DNA of 64,000 nt from Devosia sp. 67-54 (GCF_001899075.1 NZ_MKVA01000008.1:186001-250000), one strand, 5' to 3'. Counted from the first letter of the stretch, positions 26,131 through 35,332 are shown. Notes: generated from the sequence alone by a model not told the origin. Program-made: numbers and translations.

Positions 26131-29100
26131 ATGACCGACGCCTCCTCCCTCAAGGCCATCCTTGGGCCCACCAATACGGGCAAGACCTATTTCGCCATCG
26201 AGCGGATGCTGGCGCACCGCACGGGGATGATCGGGCTGCCGCTGCGCCTGCTCGCGCGCGAGGTCTATGGCCGCGTCGCCGACCGCGTCGGCAAGGACAT
26301 CGTGGCGCTGGTCACCGGCGAGGAGCGCATCGTCCCCCCGAAGGCCCGCTACTGGGTGGCGACGGTGGAGGCCATGCCGCTCGACATGCCGGTCGAGTGC
26401 CTGGCCGTCGACGAGATCCAGGTGGCGACCGATTTCGACCGCGGCCACGTCTTCACCGACCGGATGCTCAACGCCCGCGGCGCGCACGAGACGCTGCTGC
26501 TCGGCGCCGCCACCATGGCGCCGCTGATCCGCACCCTGCTGCCCGACGCCGAGATCGTCTACCGGCCGCGCTTTTCGACGCTGCTCTATGCCGGCAGCAG
26601 GAAGATCTCGCGCCAGCCGGCGCGCTCGGCCATCGTCGCCTTCTCGGCCCGCGAGGTCTATGCCATCGCCGAACTGATCCGGCGCGAGCGCGGCGGCGCC
26701 GCGGTGGTGATGGGCGCGCTCAGTCCGCGGACGCGCAACGCCCAGGTCGAGATGTACCAGAACGGCGACGTCGACTTCCTGGTCGCCACCGACGCCATCG
26801 GCATGGGCCTCAACCTCGACGTGCACCACGTCGCCTTCGCCGACGACCGCAAATTCGACGGCCACCAGACGCGGCCGCTGACGCCGGCCGAGTTCGGCCA
26901 GATCGCGGGGCGCGCCGGCCGGCACATGCACAACGGCACCTTCGGGGTCACCGGCAACGCCGCGCCGTTCGAGGAGGACCTGGTGGTGGCGCTCGAGGGC
27001 CACGATTTCGAGCCGGTGCGACAGGTGCAATGGCGCAACAGCGTGCTCGACTTCACCTCGCTTGAGGCGCTGCGGAAAAGCCTCGAGGTCACGCCCGACC
27101 ACAAGGCGCTGACCCGCGTGCCGATCGCCACCGACCAGCAGGCGCTGGAGTTCGTGGCCCGCAACGAAGGCGGCGATCTCGCCATTGGCCGCGCAAATGT
27201 CGAATTGTTGTGGCAGTGCTGCGCGCTTCCCGACTACCGCGACATTTCACCGGCACAGCATGGCGAGATCATCACCCGCATTTATACCGATTTGCGCCGG
27301 TACGGCGCAGTGGCGACCGACTGGATTGCCGAGCAGGTGCGTTTCTGCGACAACGCCTCCGGCGACATCGATACGCTCAGCAACCGGATCCGCCAGATCC
27401 GCACCTGGACCTACGTCGCCAACCGGAAAAACTGGCTTGAAGACCCTCTGCATTGGCGCGAAAAGACCCGTGACATCGAGGACCGGCTGAGTGACGCGCT
27501 GCACGAGCGGCTCACGCAGCGTTTTGTGGACCGGCGCACCAGTGTGTTGATGCGTCACTTGCGAGACAGATCCATGGCTACCCCCGAAATCAACGACCAC
27601 GGCGAGATCAGTCTCGAAGGGCACGTTATCGGCTCTATCCAGGGCTTCAGGTTTACCCTCGCCCGTTCCGACGGCGACACCGACGCCAAGGGCCTCGCGA
27701 GCGCGGCGCAGCAGGTCATCGCGCCCGAGATCGCCCGGCGCGCCGACCGGCTGGCCGGAGCGCCGAACGAGGAGTTCGTGCTGTCGACCGACGGTCAGAT
27801 GCGCTGGCGCGGCGAAGTCGTCGCCGCGCTCGCCGAGGGCGATGGCCTCTATGCGCCACGGCTGATCGTGCTCGCCGACGAGAGCCTCACCGGCCCCGAT
27901 CTCGAACGCGTGCAGGACCGGCTGCAGCTCTGGCTGCGCCACCACGTCAACACCGTGCTCGAGCCGGTGCTGCAGCTCGAGGCGCCGGCCGACCTCGACG
28001 GCAGCGCCCGCGGCCTCGCCTATCGGCTGTACGAAAATCTCGGCCTCCTGCCGCGGCAGATGGTGGCCGACGAGGTCAAGGCGCTCGACCAGGACGTGCG
28101 CGCCAAACTGCGCAAGCTCGGCGTCAAGTTCGGCGCCTACCACATCTACGTGCCGCTGGCGCTGAAGCCGGCGCCGCGCGAGCTGGCGCTGATCCTGTTC
28201 GCACTGAAGAACGGCGGGCTGCGCCAGCCGGGCGTGAGCGAGCTGCCGCACATCGTGCTCTCCGGCAGAACATCGTTCCAGATCGATCCGGAAATCTCGC
28301 CCAGGCTGTATGAGGTCGCCGGCTTCAAGGTGGCCGGCAAGCGCGCCGTGCGCGTCGACATCCTCGAGCGGCTGGCCGACATCATCCGGCCGCTGATCGC
28401 GCTCGATGCGCGGACGCATCAGGGCGAGGCGCCGGCCGGCGCCGCCGAGGGCAACGGCTTCCGCGTCACGGTGGAGATGACGTCGCTGCTGGGCACCGCC
28501 GGCGAGGACTTCAACTCCATCCTGACCTCGCTCGGCTATCGCGTGCGCCGCACCCCCAAGGTCGCGGCGCCGCCGGCCGAGGTGACGCCGCCGGTCGCGA
28601 CCGAAGCACAGCTCGATGCGTCGGCGGAGTCGTCGGCCAGCAGCGAGGCCGCCCAAACGGTCGAGGGCGCCGCAACGCCGGCGACGCCGCCGGCAGAGGC
28701 GGCAGATGTCGAGACCGCCAGCGCCGATCTCGGCGCCGCCCCACCGCCGCCGGAAACCGCCGAGCCGGCACCTGCCGAGCCTGCACCTTCCGAAGACGCA
28801 GTCGTGGCCGCCGGGGTCGAGCCGGCCGAGCCGGAATTCGACGAGGTCTGGTTCCCGGGCGGCCGGCGTCCCGACAATCCGCGCCACGGCAAGCGTCCGC
28901 ATCGCGACGGCGCCGAGGGCGCCGACGGCGCCCGGCCGCCGCGCCGCTTCAACCGCGACGGCGCCGCGCCGCGTCCCGAGAGCGGCGACAAGGCCGGCGC
29001 GCCGAACCGGCCGGCCTTCGACAAGCGCCCCAAGCGCTTCGGCGACGACAAGAAGCCGTTCGAGGGCAAGAAATTTGCCGGCAAGCGCGCCGACCGCGAC

Positions 29101-29205
29101 GACGACTGGAAGCAGCACCGGCCGCGCGACAAGCGCGAGGCGCCGCTCGATCCGGATTCGCCCTGGGCGGCGCTGGCGGCGCTGCGCAATCCCAAGCCCG
29201 AATAG
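26131..29205 (+). CDS. SUV3-like superfamily 2 RNA helicase
   Basis: A 1024-residue helicase related to mitochondrial SUV3, common in alphaproteobacteria. It probably unwinds RNA in decay or ribosome maturation. Motif I is LGPTNTGKT (about 11-19), motif II is VDEIQ (near 91), SPRTRNAQVEMYQNG and VATDAIGMGLNLDV are motifs IV-V, and FGQIAGRAGRH is motif VI. A SUV3 C-terminal domain follows to about residue 800. Residues ~828-900 are Ala/Glu/Pro-rich and ~905-1005 are Arg/Lys/Asp-rich, an unstructured RNA-binding-type tail. The S4-domain gene begins 3 bases after its stop. Confidence 0.9.
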   Translation: MTDASSLKAILGPTNTGKTYFAIERMLAHRTGMIGLPLRLLAREVYGRVADRVGKDIVALVTGEERIVPPKARYWVATVEAMPLDMPVECLAVDEIQVATDFDRGHVFTDRMLNARGAHETLLLGAATMAPLIRTLLPDAEIVYRPRFSTLLYAGSRKISRQPARSAIVAFSAREVYAIAELIRRERGGAAVVMGALSPRTRNAQVEMYQNGDVDFLVATDAIGMGLNLDVHHVAFADDRKFDGHQTRPLTPAEFGQIAGRAGRHMHNGTFGVTGNAAPFEEDLVVALEGHDFEPVRQVQWRNSVLDFTSLEALRKSLEVTPDHKALTRVPIATDQQALEFVARNEGGDLAIGRANVELLWQCCALPDYRDISPAQHGEIITRIYTDLRRYGAVATDWIAEQVRFCDNASGDIDTLSNRIRQIRTWTYVANRKNWLEDPLHWREKTRDIEDRLSDALHERLTQRFVDRRTSVLMRHLRDRSMATPEINDHGEISLEGHVIGSIQGFRFTLARSDGDTDAKGLASAAQQVIAPEIARRADRLAGAPNEEFVLSTDGQMRWRGEVVAALAEGDGLYAPRLIVLADESLTGPDLERVQDRLQLWLRHHVNTVLEPVLQLEAPADLDGSARGLAYRLYENLGLLPRQMVADEVKALDQDVRAKLRKLGVKFGAYHIYVPLALKPAPRELALILFALKNGGLRQPGVSELPHIVLSGRTSFQIDPEISPRLYEVAGFKVAGKRAVRVDILERLADIIRPLIALDARTHQGEAPAGAAEGNGFRVTVEMTSLLGTAGEDFNSILTSLGYRVRRTPKVAAPPAEVTPPVATEAQLDASAESSASSEAAQTVEGAATPATPPAEAADVETASADLGAAPPPPETAEPAPAEPAPSEDAVVAAGVEPAEPEFDEVWFPGGRRPDNPRHGKRPHRDGAEGADGARPPRRFNRDGAAPRPESGDKAGAPNRPAFDKRPKRFGDDKKPFEGKKFAGKRADRDDDWKQHRPRDKREAPLDPDSPWAALAALRNPKPE

Positions 29206-29208
29206 CGC

Positions 29209-29487
29209 TTGGGCAAGCAGCGCCTCGACAGATGGCTGTTCTTTTCGCGCGCGGTGAAATCGCGCACGCTGGCGCAGAAGCTGATCGAGGCCGGGGCGGT
29301 GCGGGTGAATTCCGCCCGCGAGACCCGCACCGACTGCCAGGTGGGCGAGGGCGACGTGCTGACCATGACCATCCAGTCGCGCCTGCTGGTGTGGAAGATC
29401 CGCGCCGCCGGGGAGCGCCGCGGCCCGCCGGCCGAAGCGCAGGCGCTGTACGAGGATCTGTCGCCGGACTTGAGCGCGGGCGGCTGA
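29209..29487 (+). CDS. S4-domain RNA-binding protein (Hsp15-like)
   Basis: A 92-residue S4-fold protein: QRLDRWLFFSRAVKSRTLAQ, LIEAGAVRVN and VGEGDVLTM, resembling Hsp15, which binds stalled 50S subunits. The TTG start is 3 bases past the helicase stop, so translation is coupled. The helicase-S4-fdxA-carD neighbourhood is one I recall from Hyphomicrobiales, here interrupted by a MazEF-like pair. Confidence 0.87.
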   Translation: MGKQRLDRWLFFSRAVKSRTLAQKLIEAGAVRVNSARETRTDCQVGEGDVLTMTIQSRLLVWKIRAAGERRGPPAEAQALYEDLSPDLSAGG

Positions 29488-29505
29488 AGCGTTACATGTA
29501 ACGCT
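29488..29505. promoter_or_regulatory. 18-bp perfect palindrome abutting the mazE-like start
   Basis: AGCGTTACATGTAACGCT is a perfect 18-bp inverted repeat that starts right after the S4 gene stop and ends at the base before the antitoxin ATG. A bound antitoxin would cover the ribosome entry site, consistent with autorepression. Confidence 0.6.
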
Positions 29506-29775
29506 ATGAGCACGCCGCAGAACAAGCCGCGATCGTCATCCGCCAAGCGCGTGGCCGCCTACCGGCAGCGCATGCGCGACGCCGGACTGGTGCCCCGGAC
29601 GATCTGGGTGCCGGATCTGAAGGATCCCAATGTTGCGGGGGAAATCGAGCGCGCCTGCAAGGCGATCGCGAACAATGTCGAACAGGAAGAAGAGATCATG
29701 GCCTGGATTGATGCGGTAACCGCTGATCTCGATCTTGGCCCCATCCCGGACTATCGGCTTCCGGACGAATCGTGA
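29506..29775 (+). CDS. MazE-family antitoxin (DUF3018)
   Basis: An 89-residue antitoxin of the DUF3018/MazE-like family: SSAKRVAAYRQRMRDAGLVP followed by RTIWVPDL, then an acidic C-terminal tail (NNVEQEEEIMAWIDAVTADL) that should occupy the MazF active site. The start ATG directly follows the palindromic operator, leaving no room for a standard Shine-Dalgarno. Its stop overlaps the mazF-like start by four bases. Confidence 0.82.
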   Translation: MSTPQNKPRSSSAKRVAAYRQRMRDAGLVPRTIWVPDLKDPNVAGEIERACKAIANNVEQEEEIMAWIDAVTADLDLGPIPDYRLPDES

Positions 29776-30101
29776 TCCGGCGCGGCTCGATCGTCCTCGT
29801 GGCGCTCTCCGGAGACTATGGAAAGCCGCGCCCCGCGGTGGTTGTCCAGGCGGATATCGACCGAGACCTCGTCACCCGGATTGTCTGTCCCATTACCTCA
29901 GACGTGCATGAGAACCAGCAGCCGATCCGACCGATTGTCGACGCCAGCGCCGGCAATGGCCTGCGGCTACGCTCACAGGTCATGGTGGACAAACCTCACG
30001 TTGCCCTCGTGCGCAAGCTCGGCGACCCGATCGGTACGCTGGCGCCAGCCGAGATCGCCGCAGTGGACAGTGCCCTGGCGATCCTGCTTGGCCTCGCCTG
30101 A
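29772..30101 (+). CDS. MazF/PemK-family toxin
   Basis: A 109-residue PemK/MazF endoribonuclease. The family core is intact: RRGSIVLVALSGDYGKPRPA (conserved Arg and PRP loop), VTRIVCPITSDV, and the catalytic-groove strand SQVMVDKPHVALVRKLGDPIG. It is the toxin of the pair with the overlapping DUF3018 antitoxin. Confidence 0.88.
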   Translation: MIRRGSIVLVALSGDYGKPRPAVVVQADIDRDLVTRIVCPITSDVHENQQPIRPIVDASAGNGLRLRSQVMVDKPHVALVRKLGDPIGTLAPAEIAAVDSALAILLGLA

Positions 30102-30237
30102 AAACGATCTTCCGTCCGGGGCTTGATCGCGGGAAATCCGCGCTCTTTGGCTCACTTGCGAGCCATTCTAAAAAGCGTTAGCACCGCTGGCGACCGCCGG
30201 CCTCTCCCGCCGCGCGCCAAGGACTTTCCTGCCGCAC

Positions 30238-30576
30238 ATGACCTACATCGTCACGGACAACTGCATTAAGTGCAAATACATGGACTGCGTCGAGGTTTGC
30301 CCCGTCGACTGCTTCTATGAAGGCGAGAACATGCTCGTCATCCATCCGGACGAATGTATCGATTGCGGCGTCTGCGAGCCCGAATGCCCGGCCGAGGCGA
30401 TCAAGCCCGATACCGAGCCCGGCCTCGACAAATGGCTGGACGTGAACGCGAAATACGCCTCCGCCTGGCCCAACATCACCGAAAAGAAGGAACCGCCGGC
30501 CGACGCCAAGGAGTTCGACGGCGTCGAGGGCAAGTTCGAGAAGTACTTTTCGGAAGCCCCTGGCGAAGGCGACTGA
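30238..30576 (+). CDS. fdxA: 7Fe-8S ferredoxin FdxA
   Basis: A 112-residue ferredoxin. The N-terminal [25 protein letters not shown] is the family signature, cut here into two clusters: a [3Fe-4S] site (C-x-x-C...C, with later Cys) and a [4Fe-4S] site from [13 protein letters not shown]. The C-terminal ~60 residues are the usual helical extension. It acts as a low-potential electron carrier in the cytosol; its partner is not in the window. It lies upstream of carD. Confidence 0.95.
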   Translation: MTYIVTDNCIKCKYMDCVEVCPVDCFYEGENMLVIHPDECIDCGVCEPECPAEAIKPDTEPGLDKWLDVNAKYASAWPNITEKKEPPADAKEFDGVEGKFEKYFSEAPGEGD

Positions 30577-30653
30577 GACTGCCCATATTCTGGACAGTTC
30601 CAGCAATCGGACGCCCCCGGCTCGCGCCAAATTAACGCACTGATTCGGCAATT

Positions 30654-30682
30654 TTGATTTTGCCGGAAAAATGTGCTACGGT
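30654..30682 (+). promoter_or_regulatory. probable carD promoter
   Basis: TTGATT, 17 bases, TACGGT, placed after the fdxA stop and 181 bases upstream of the carD ATG. This implies a ~175-base 5' leader. The -10 is imperfect. Confidence 0.4.
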
Positions 30683-30862
30683 CCTAACTATCGATGCAGC
30701 AACCAGCCCTGTGCCTCGCGGCACTCTTTTTTTGACCTTGTCGAACACCAGATCAACCGGACGGTCCAGCGGAGACCGGACGGCGGCAGGGGCTTGCTGC
30801 AAAAAGTAACAAGGACGGTCTTCCGCAAAGAACCGGTCCGGGCGGCGTCAAAGGAGTATCTC

Positions 30863-31423
30863 ATGGTAGCCAAGAAGTCTGTGCAGCGGCTCGGATTCAA
30901 GACCGGAGAATATATCGTCTACCCGTCTCACGGCGTGGGCATGATCACCTCGATCGACGAGCAGGAAGTGGCGGGGCTGAAGCTCGAACTGTTCGTGATC
31001 TCGTTCGAGCAGGACAAGCTGACGCTGCGCGTCCCGACCGCCAAGATCAAATCGGTCGGCATGCGCAAGCTGTCCGAGGAGCCGGTGGTCAAGAAGGCGC
31101 TCGAGACGGTGACCGGCCGCGCCCGGGTGAAGCGCACCATGTGGTCGCGCCGTGCCCAGGAATACGAAGCCAAGATCAATTCCGGCGACCTCATCGCCAT
31201 CTCGGAAGTGGTGCGCGACCTCTACCGCTCCGACGACCAGCCGGAGCAGTCCTACTCCGAGCGCCAGCTGTTCGAGCAGGCGATGGACCGGATGAGCCGC
31301 GAGATCGGTGCGGTCAACAAGCTGACCCTGACCGAGGCCGTGCAACTGATCGAAAAGCAGTTGCAGAAGGCCCCGCGCCGCGGCCCGCGCACCGAGCCCG
31401 ACGCCGAGGAAGCCGCCGCATAG
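30863..31423 (+). CDS. carD: CarD-family transcriptional regulator
   Basis: A 186-residue RNA-polymerase-binding protein. CarD_CdnL proteins contact the beta subunit and stabilise open complexes at rRNA and other promoters. The N-terminal Tudor-like domain (FKTGEYIVYPSHGVGMI; LFVISFEQDKLTLRVP) and the helical C-terminal DNA-binding domain (TMWSRRAQEYEAKINSGDL) are complete. AAGGAG 6 bases before the ATG fixes the start; an upstream in-frame ATG lies in the leader. A strong terminator follows. Confidence 0.95.
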   Translation: MVAKKSVQRLGFKTGEYIVYPSHGVGMITSIDEQEVAGLKLELFVISFEQDKLTLRVPTAKIKSVGMRKLSEEPVVKKALETVTGRARVKRTMWSRRAQEYEAKINSGDLIAISEVVRDLYRSDDQPEQSYSERQLFEQAMDRMSREIGAVNKLTLTEAVQLIEKQLQKAPRRGPRTEPDAEEAAA

Positions 31424-31446
31424 GCGGCTCGCTCAAACGAAAATGC

Positions 31447-31472
31447 AAAGGCCGGCAGCGATGCCGGCCTTT
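31447..31472 (+). terminator. rho-independent terminator of carD
   Basis: A 10-bp perfect stem AAAGGCCGGC / GCCGGCCTTT with a 6-base loop, followed by TGTTTC, 23 bases after the carD stop. No gene is seen from here to 31629. Confidence 0.85.
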
Positions 31473-31629
31473 TGTTTCGGCGGTTGTGGCTCCTCATCCG
31501 GCTTCGCTCCGAAGCCGCGCTACCCCGCGATGCCTACGGCAAGCGTTGTTATGTGACCGGGATAGCAGTCAGCCTCACTTCGACTGCGGCAATCGTGCTG
31601 GCACCATCGTCGAGACGCCAAAGCCCGCC

Positions 31630-33093
31630 TCAGTTCACCGTGATGATCTTGTAGGCCGCGCCCGGCGTCACCGGATCGCCCGGGTAGAGGTTGTTGAGGA
31701 TGTAGAACAGATTGGTCGCGTCCTTGACCGCGCCCATGCGGCGGGCGAGGGAATCGGCGCTGTCCACCGGCCCGGCCACCACCGTCTTGATGTTGAGCGT
31801 GTGGATCTGGCGGAGGTCGGCGGTGGAGGTGGCGCGGAAGCTCTGCAGCGTCTGCTCGGCGCCGCGCGCGAACAACTCGCTGTCGATGCGGGCGGCGAAG
31901 ATGAAGCGGTACACGGCGCTGCCGTAGCGCACCACCTCGACGCGGAAATTCCACTGGTCGGTCTTGGCGATGCCCGAGGCGGTGTCGAAGCCGTTGATGG
32001 AGCGGTTCTGCACCGAATTGGGAACGAGCCCGGCAATCCAGCCCGAGCGCAGATAGTCGGCGAGCGCCATGGTGGTGGGCACCTGGGCGCTGTCGAAGCG
32101 CACCGCCTCGCCGTCGCCGGCGACGCCCACCACGGCGCCGTTGGAGATCTGCAGATTGTAGCCCTTGGGCACCGTGAAGGTGAATTTGAGCGAGGGCTGG
32201 ATGAAGCGCTGCCCGGCGATCGCCCCCTGCTGCGGGCTGTCGCCATAGATCATGCCGTCGATCGCCGCCATGTATTCGGGGCGGCCCTGCTGGCCGATGC
32301 CCGGCGCGCCGAAGAAGCTGCGCGCGATCTCGGTCGCCTTCTGGATGCGGTCGGGCGTCGAGGGATGCGAGCTCAGGAAGTCGGCTCCCTGGTCGGCACC
32401 GCCGGACGTGTATTGCGCGAACCGGCCCATGGCGCCGAGGAAGCGCGCCGCCGCATGCGGATCGAACCCCGCTTTGCCGGCGATCATGATGCCTTCCTTG
32501 TCGGCCGCCAGCTCCTGCGCCTGGCTGAAGGCGGCGAGCGACAGCTGCGCCTTGTTGGCCGACTGGTCGGTCGAGGGATCGCCGCCGAACACCCCGCTCA
32601 CCACCTTGTCGACCAGCGCCGTGGTGCGGATGCGGTTGGTGCGCGCCTGCGCGTGCTTGAGGATGACGTGCGAGATCTCGTGCGCCAGCACCGCCGCCAG
32701 CTCGCTCTGGTCGTTGGCCAGCGCCAGGATGCCGCGCGTCACGTAGATGTAGCCGCCGGGCAGCGCGAAGGCGTTGACGATGGGGCTGTCGAGGATGGTG
32801 ACGGTGAATTTGGTGTTGGGCTGGTCGGCCGCCGACAGCAGTTTGCTGACGATCTGCGCCAGCATGATCTCGGCCGGCCGGTCGGAGTAGATGCCGCCAT
32901 AGGAAGCGACGATCCGGGGATTTTCGCGTGCCCCGATGATGTCGTCCTCGGGATCGCCCGTGTCGGAGACGAGCGGCGCCAGCGGGCCGGTGCCCGGCGC
33001 CACCGGGGCGCCCGGACCGAGCACGCTCGAGCAGCCGGCGAGGATCGCGAGGGCAGCCAGGACCAGCAGGCGGGACACGGTGCGCGCGCTCAT
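31630..33093 (-). CDS. M48-family metallopeptidase lipoprotein (BepA/LoiP-like)
   Basis: A 487-residue zinc peptidase. The lipobox LAGC puts the acylated Cys at 21, so it is outer-membrane or periplasmic-facing. The HEISH zinc motif is at 138-142 with a third ligand in ELAADKEG. The C-terminal half beyond ~300 (QQGAIAGQRFIQPSLKFTFT...) is typical of rhizobial M48 lipoproteins, not TPR-bearing BepA. Role by family: degradation of misassembled envelope proteins. Its start overlaps the upstream nuclease stop (ATGA). Confidence 0.88.
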   Translation of the reverse strand: MSARTVSRLLVLAALAILAGCSSVLGPGAPVAPGTGPLAPLVSDTGDPEDDIIGARENPRIVASYGGIYSDRPAEIMLAQIVSKLLSAADQPNTKFTVTILDSPIVNAFALPGGYIYVTRGILALANDQSELAAVLAHEISHVILKHAQARTNRIRTTALVDKVVSGVFGGDPSTDQSANKAQLSLAAFSQAQELAADKEGIMIAGKAGFDPHAAARFLGAMGRFAQYTSGGADQGADFLSSHPSTPDRIQKATEIARSFFGAPGIGQQGRPEYMAAIDGMIYGDSPQQGAIAGQRFIQPSLKFTFTVPKGYNLQISNGAVVGVAGDGEAVRFDSAQVPTTMALADYLRSGWIAGLVPNSVQNRSINGFDTASGIAKTDQWNFRVEVVRYGSAVYRFIFAARIDSELFARGAEQTLQSFRATSTADLRQIHTLNIKTVVAGPVDSADSLARRMGAVKDATNLFYILNNLYPGDPVTPGAAYKIITVN

Positions 33094-33962
33094 GGAACCG
33101 CCAGCACCTCGATCTGCTCGGGGTGCGTGATGGCGACGCGCGGCCCGTCCTTGAGGTCGATCCAGCCGCGCACGCGCACCAGCGCGCCGCCGAGCTTGAG
33201 CGGGTCGAGCCCCTCGTCGCTGAACAGGCGCAATGCCTTCGCCTCGATCACGGCGGTGAAGTCCTCTTTGTAGTGGCGGCCGAAATTCAGATAGACGCGG
33301 CCACCGCTCTTGCCGGCCTCGAGCACGCGCCCCTCGACCAGCTCGTAATGTCCCGAAAGCGTCGAAAAATCCGCCGGCCGCCCGGCTCGGCGCACCCTGT
33401 AATAGGGATCGCCCCAGATGCCAAGGGCGGCGAGGCGCGCTTTCCCCTCCGCCGCGAACAACTCCGGCAGGCAGGCGCGGTTGTCGGGGAAGGAGTAGAC
33501 CCGCGCCATGCCGCGGCCCAGCATCTGCTGCTGCACCCAGAGCTCCGGCGTCGTGGCGACGAACACCTGCGCCAGCAGCCGGCCGTAGCGGTCCTTCTCC
33601 TCGCCGCCATAGCGCAGCAGCACCGGTTTGCCGAGCGCCAGCTCGCTGAGGGCCTGGCTGGATTCGGCCGCCTTCGGCCAGTCCTCGAGGCCGGGCCGGC
33701 CGAGCGCCAGATGCGGCGCCTGGATGCCGATCAGCCGGACCACGAGGCCATTGTCGAGCAGCAGCGTGTCGCCGTCGACGATCCGGGTGACCGTACCCCT
33801 GGGACCATCGCGCAGGCCCTCGCAGGCCGACGCCAGCGGCATCGACATCAGCGACACGACGACGGCACCCAAGACGGCATTGTGAACGCGCAAATCCGGC
33901 CCCACCCGATCGATGACCATCCTGCAGCAGAATACGGCGAAAATCCCGTTCCGGTTGCGCAT
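33090..33962 (-). CDS. exported thermonuclease-like (SNase domain) protein
   Basis: A 290-residue protein with a staphylococcal-nuclease fold: VTRIVDGDTLLLDNGLVVRLIGI, EEKDRYGRLLAQVF and a C-terminal RVYLNFGRHYKEDFTAV. The SNase Arg/Asp active-site pattern is only partly recognisable, so nuclease activity is uncertain. A hydrophobic stretch (AVLGAVVVSLMSMPLASA) near residue 30 looks like a signal peptide, and the true start may lie at 33920 (ATG) rather than 33962. It is co-transcribed with the M48 gene. Confidence 0.78.
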   Translation of the reverse strand: MRNRNGIFAVFCCRMVIDRVGPDLRVHNAVLGAVVVSLMSMPLASACEGLRDGPRGTVTRIVDGDTLLLDNGLVVRLIGIQAPHLALGRPGLEDWPKAAESSQALSELALGKPVLLRYGGEEKDRYGRLLAQVFVATTPELWVQQQMLGRGMARVYSFPDNRACLPELFAAEGKARLAALGIWGDPYYRVRRAGRPADFSTLSGHYELVEGRVLEAGKSGGRVYLNFGRHYKEDFTAVIEAKALRLFSDEGLDPLKLGGALVRVRGWIDLKDGPRVAITHPEQIEVLAVP

Positions 33963-34082
33963 GGCGGCTGCGCGAGGCGATCACGTCTCGTGCTGCGGCG
34001 AGGCGCCGCGTGCGATTGCGGCCGCACCGAACCATTCGCCGCGCTAGACGTTTGCCTCCGGTCTCCGGGAGCTGTGGTGACG

Positions 34083-35189
34083 ATGAAACTGCCGAGCCTG
34101 ACAGGTGTTCGCGGCGTGGCCGCGCTCTGGGTGCTGCTGTTCCACCTGCAGCAATATGGCGACGCCTTCGGGCTCGCCGCGATCAGGGGCTGGCCGGTGC
34201 TGCGCACCGGCTGGGCCGGTGTCGATTTGTTCTTCGTGCTGTCGGGCTTCATCCTGATGCTGGTGCATGAGCGCGACTTTCCGCGCCTCGCCTGGGCGCC
34301 GGCGGGGCGCTTCGCCTGGCTGCGCTTCTTCCGCGTCTATCCGCTGGCAACGGTGGTGCTGCTGCTGATCCTGCTGCTGACGCTGCTCGATCCACGCTTC
34401 ACCGCCTATTGGTCGCAGGGCTCCATCCCGCACAATTTCACCGTCTCGTCGTTCTTTCGTACCCTGGCGCTGGCGACGCGCTGGTGGTCGCCGACCGACG
34501 GCGACTGGAACCAGCCGGAATGGTCGCTGAGCGTCGAAATCCTCGGCTATGTCGCCTTCCCGGCGATCGCCGTGGCCGCGACGCGGCTGACCGACCGGCG
34601 CTGGCTCGTCGCCCTCGCCGCGCTCAGCCTCGCCTTCCCCACCGCCTATGCCGCCGTGACGCACGGCAAGCCGTTCAACGACGACATCTTCTGGGGCGCC
34701 GGCACGCGCATGGCCGGCGCCTTCACCGGCGGCATCGTGCTGGCGCGCCTGCATCGGCTGGCGCCGGAGCGCGAGCGCGCCGTGCAGGGCGGCCTCGCCA
34801 CCGCCGCGCTCGTCGCGCTGCTCATTTGCCTGCTGCTGCCGCCCTTCGGCTACAGCCTGCTGACCCCCTGCTTCGGCCTGTTGGTCTATGGCCTCGCCGC
34901 CGACCGTGGCGCCGCCAACCGGCTGTTCGCGCAGCCGCTCGCGGTGTGGCTCGGGCTGATCTCGTTCCCGCTCTACCTGCTGCATGTGATGGCGCTGAGC
35001 TGGCTGCGCTTCACGCTGGAACGCGACCACGCCGGCAGCATGGAACGGCTCGCCGCCACGGCGCTGCTCTGCGTCTTCGTGTTCGCGCTGGCCTGGCTGC
35101 TGCACCTTTATGTCGAGCAGCCGAGCCACCGCTTCGCCCGCCGGGCGATCGCCCCGCCCGAAAGCGCCGGCGCGCGGGCGGCGGCGTAG
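34083..35189 (+). CDS. acyltransferase-3 family membrane protein (OafA/YrhL-like)
   Basis: A 368-residue integral membrane acyltransferase with ten or so segments, which typically O-acetylates surface polysaccharides. Signatures are LTGVRGVAALWVLLFHL (the catalytic-type His), VDLFFVLSGFILMLV, the RRFFRVYP-like WLRFFRVYPL, and PEWSLSVEILGY. ATG 34083 begins the family core. It is followed by tRNA-Arg and shows no linked polysaccharide genes. Confidence 0.88.
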   Translation: MKLPSLTGVRGVAALWVLLFHLQQYGDAFGLAAIRGWPVLRTGWAGVDLFFVLSGFILMLVHERDFPRLAWAPAGRFAWLRFFRVYPLATVVLLLILLLTLLDPRFTAYWSQGSIPHNFTVSSFFRTLALATRWWSPTDGDWNQPEWSLSVEILGYVAFPAIAVAATRLTDRRWLVALAALSLAFPTAYAAVTHGKPFNDDIFWGAGTRMAGAFTGGIVLARLHRLAPERERAVQGGLATAALVALLICLLLPPFGYSLLTPCFGLLVYGLAADRGAANRLFAQPLAVWLGLISFPLYLLHVMALSWLRFTLERDHAGSMERLAATALLCVFVFALAWLLHLYVEQPSHRFARRAIAPPESAGARAAA

Positions 35190-35231
35190 AGCTTGGTTCT
35201 CGCCGGAGCTTCGTTTATGGTCCGCCGCGCC

Positions 35232-35308
35232 GACCCCGTAGCTCAGCAGGATAGAGCGTAGGATTCCTAATCCTAAGGCCATGAGTTCGAATCTCATCGG
35301 GGTCACCA
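35232..35308 (+). tRNA. tRNA-Arg (anticodon CCT)
   Basis: The cloverleaf has acceptor GACCCCG/CGGGGTC, D-arm GCTC..GAGC, anticodon stem TAGGA/TCCTA with loop TTCCTAA (anticodon CCT), and T-arm ATGAG-TTCGAAT-CTCAT. The CCA is encoded. Confidence 0.95.
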
Positions 35309-35332
35309 GCTTCCCGTCATGCGCACGCAAAA

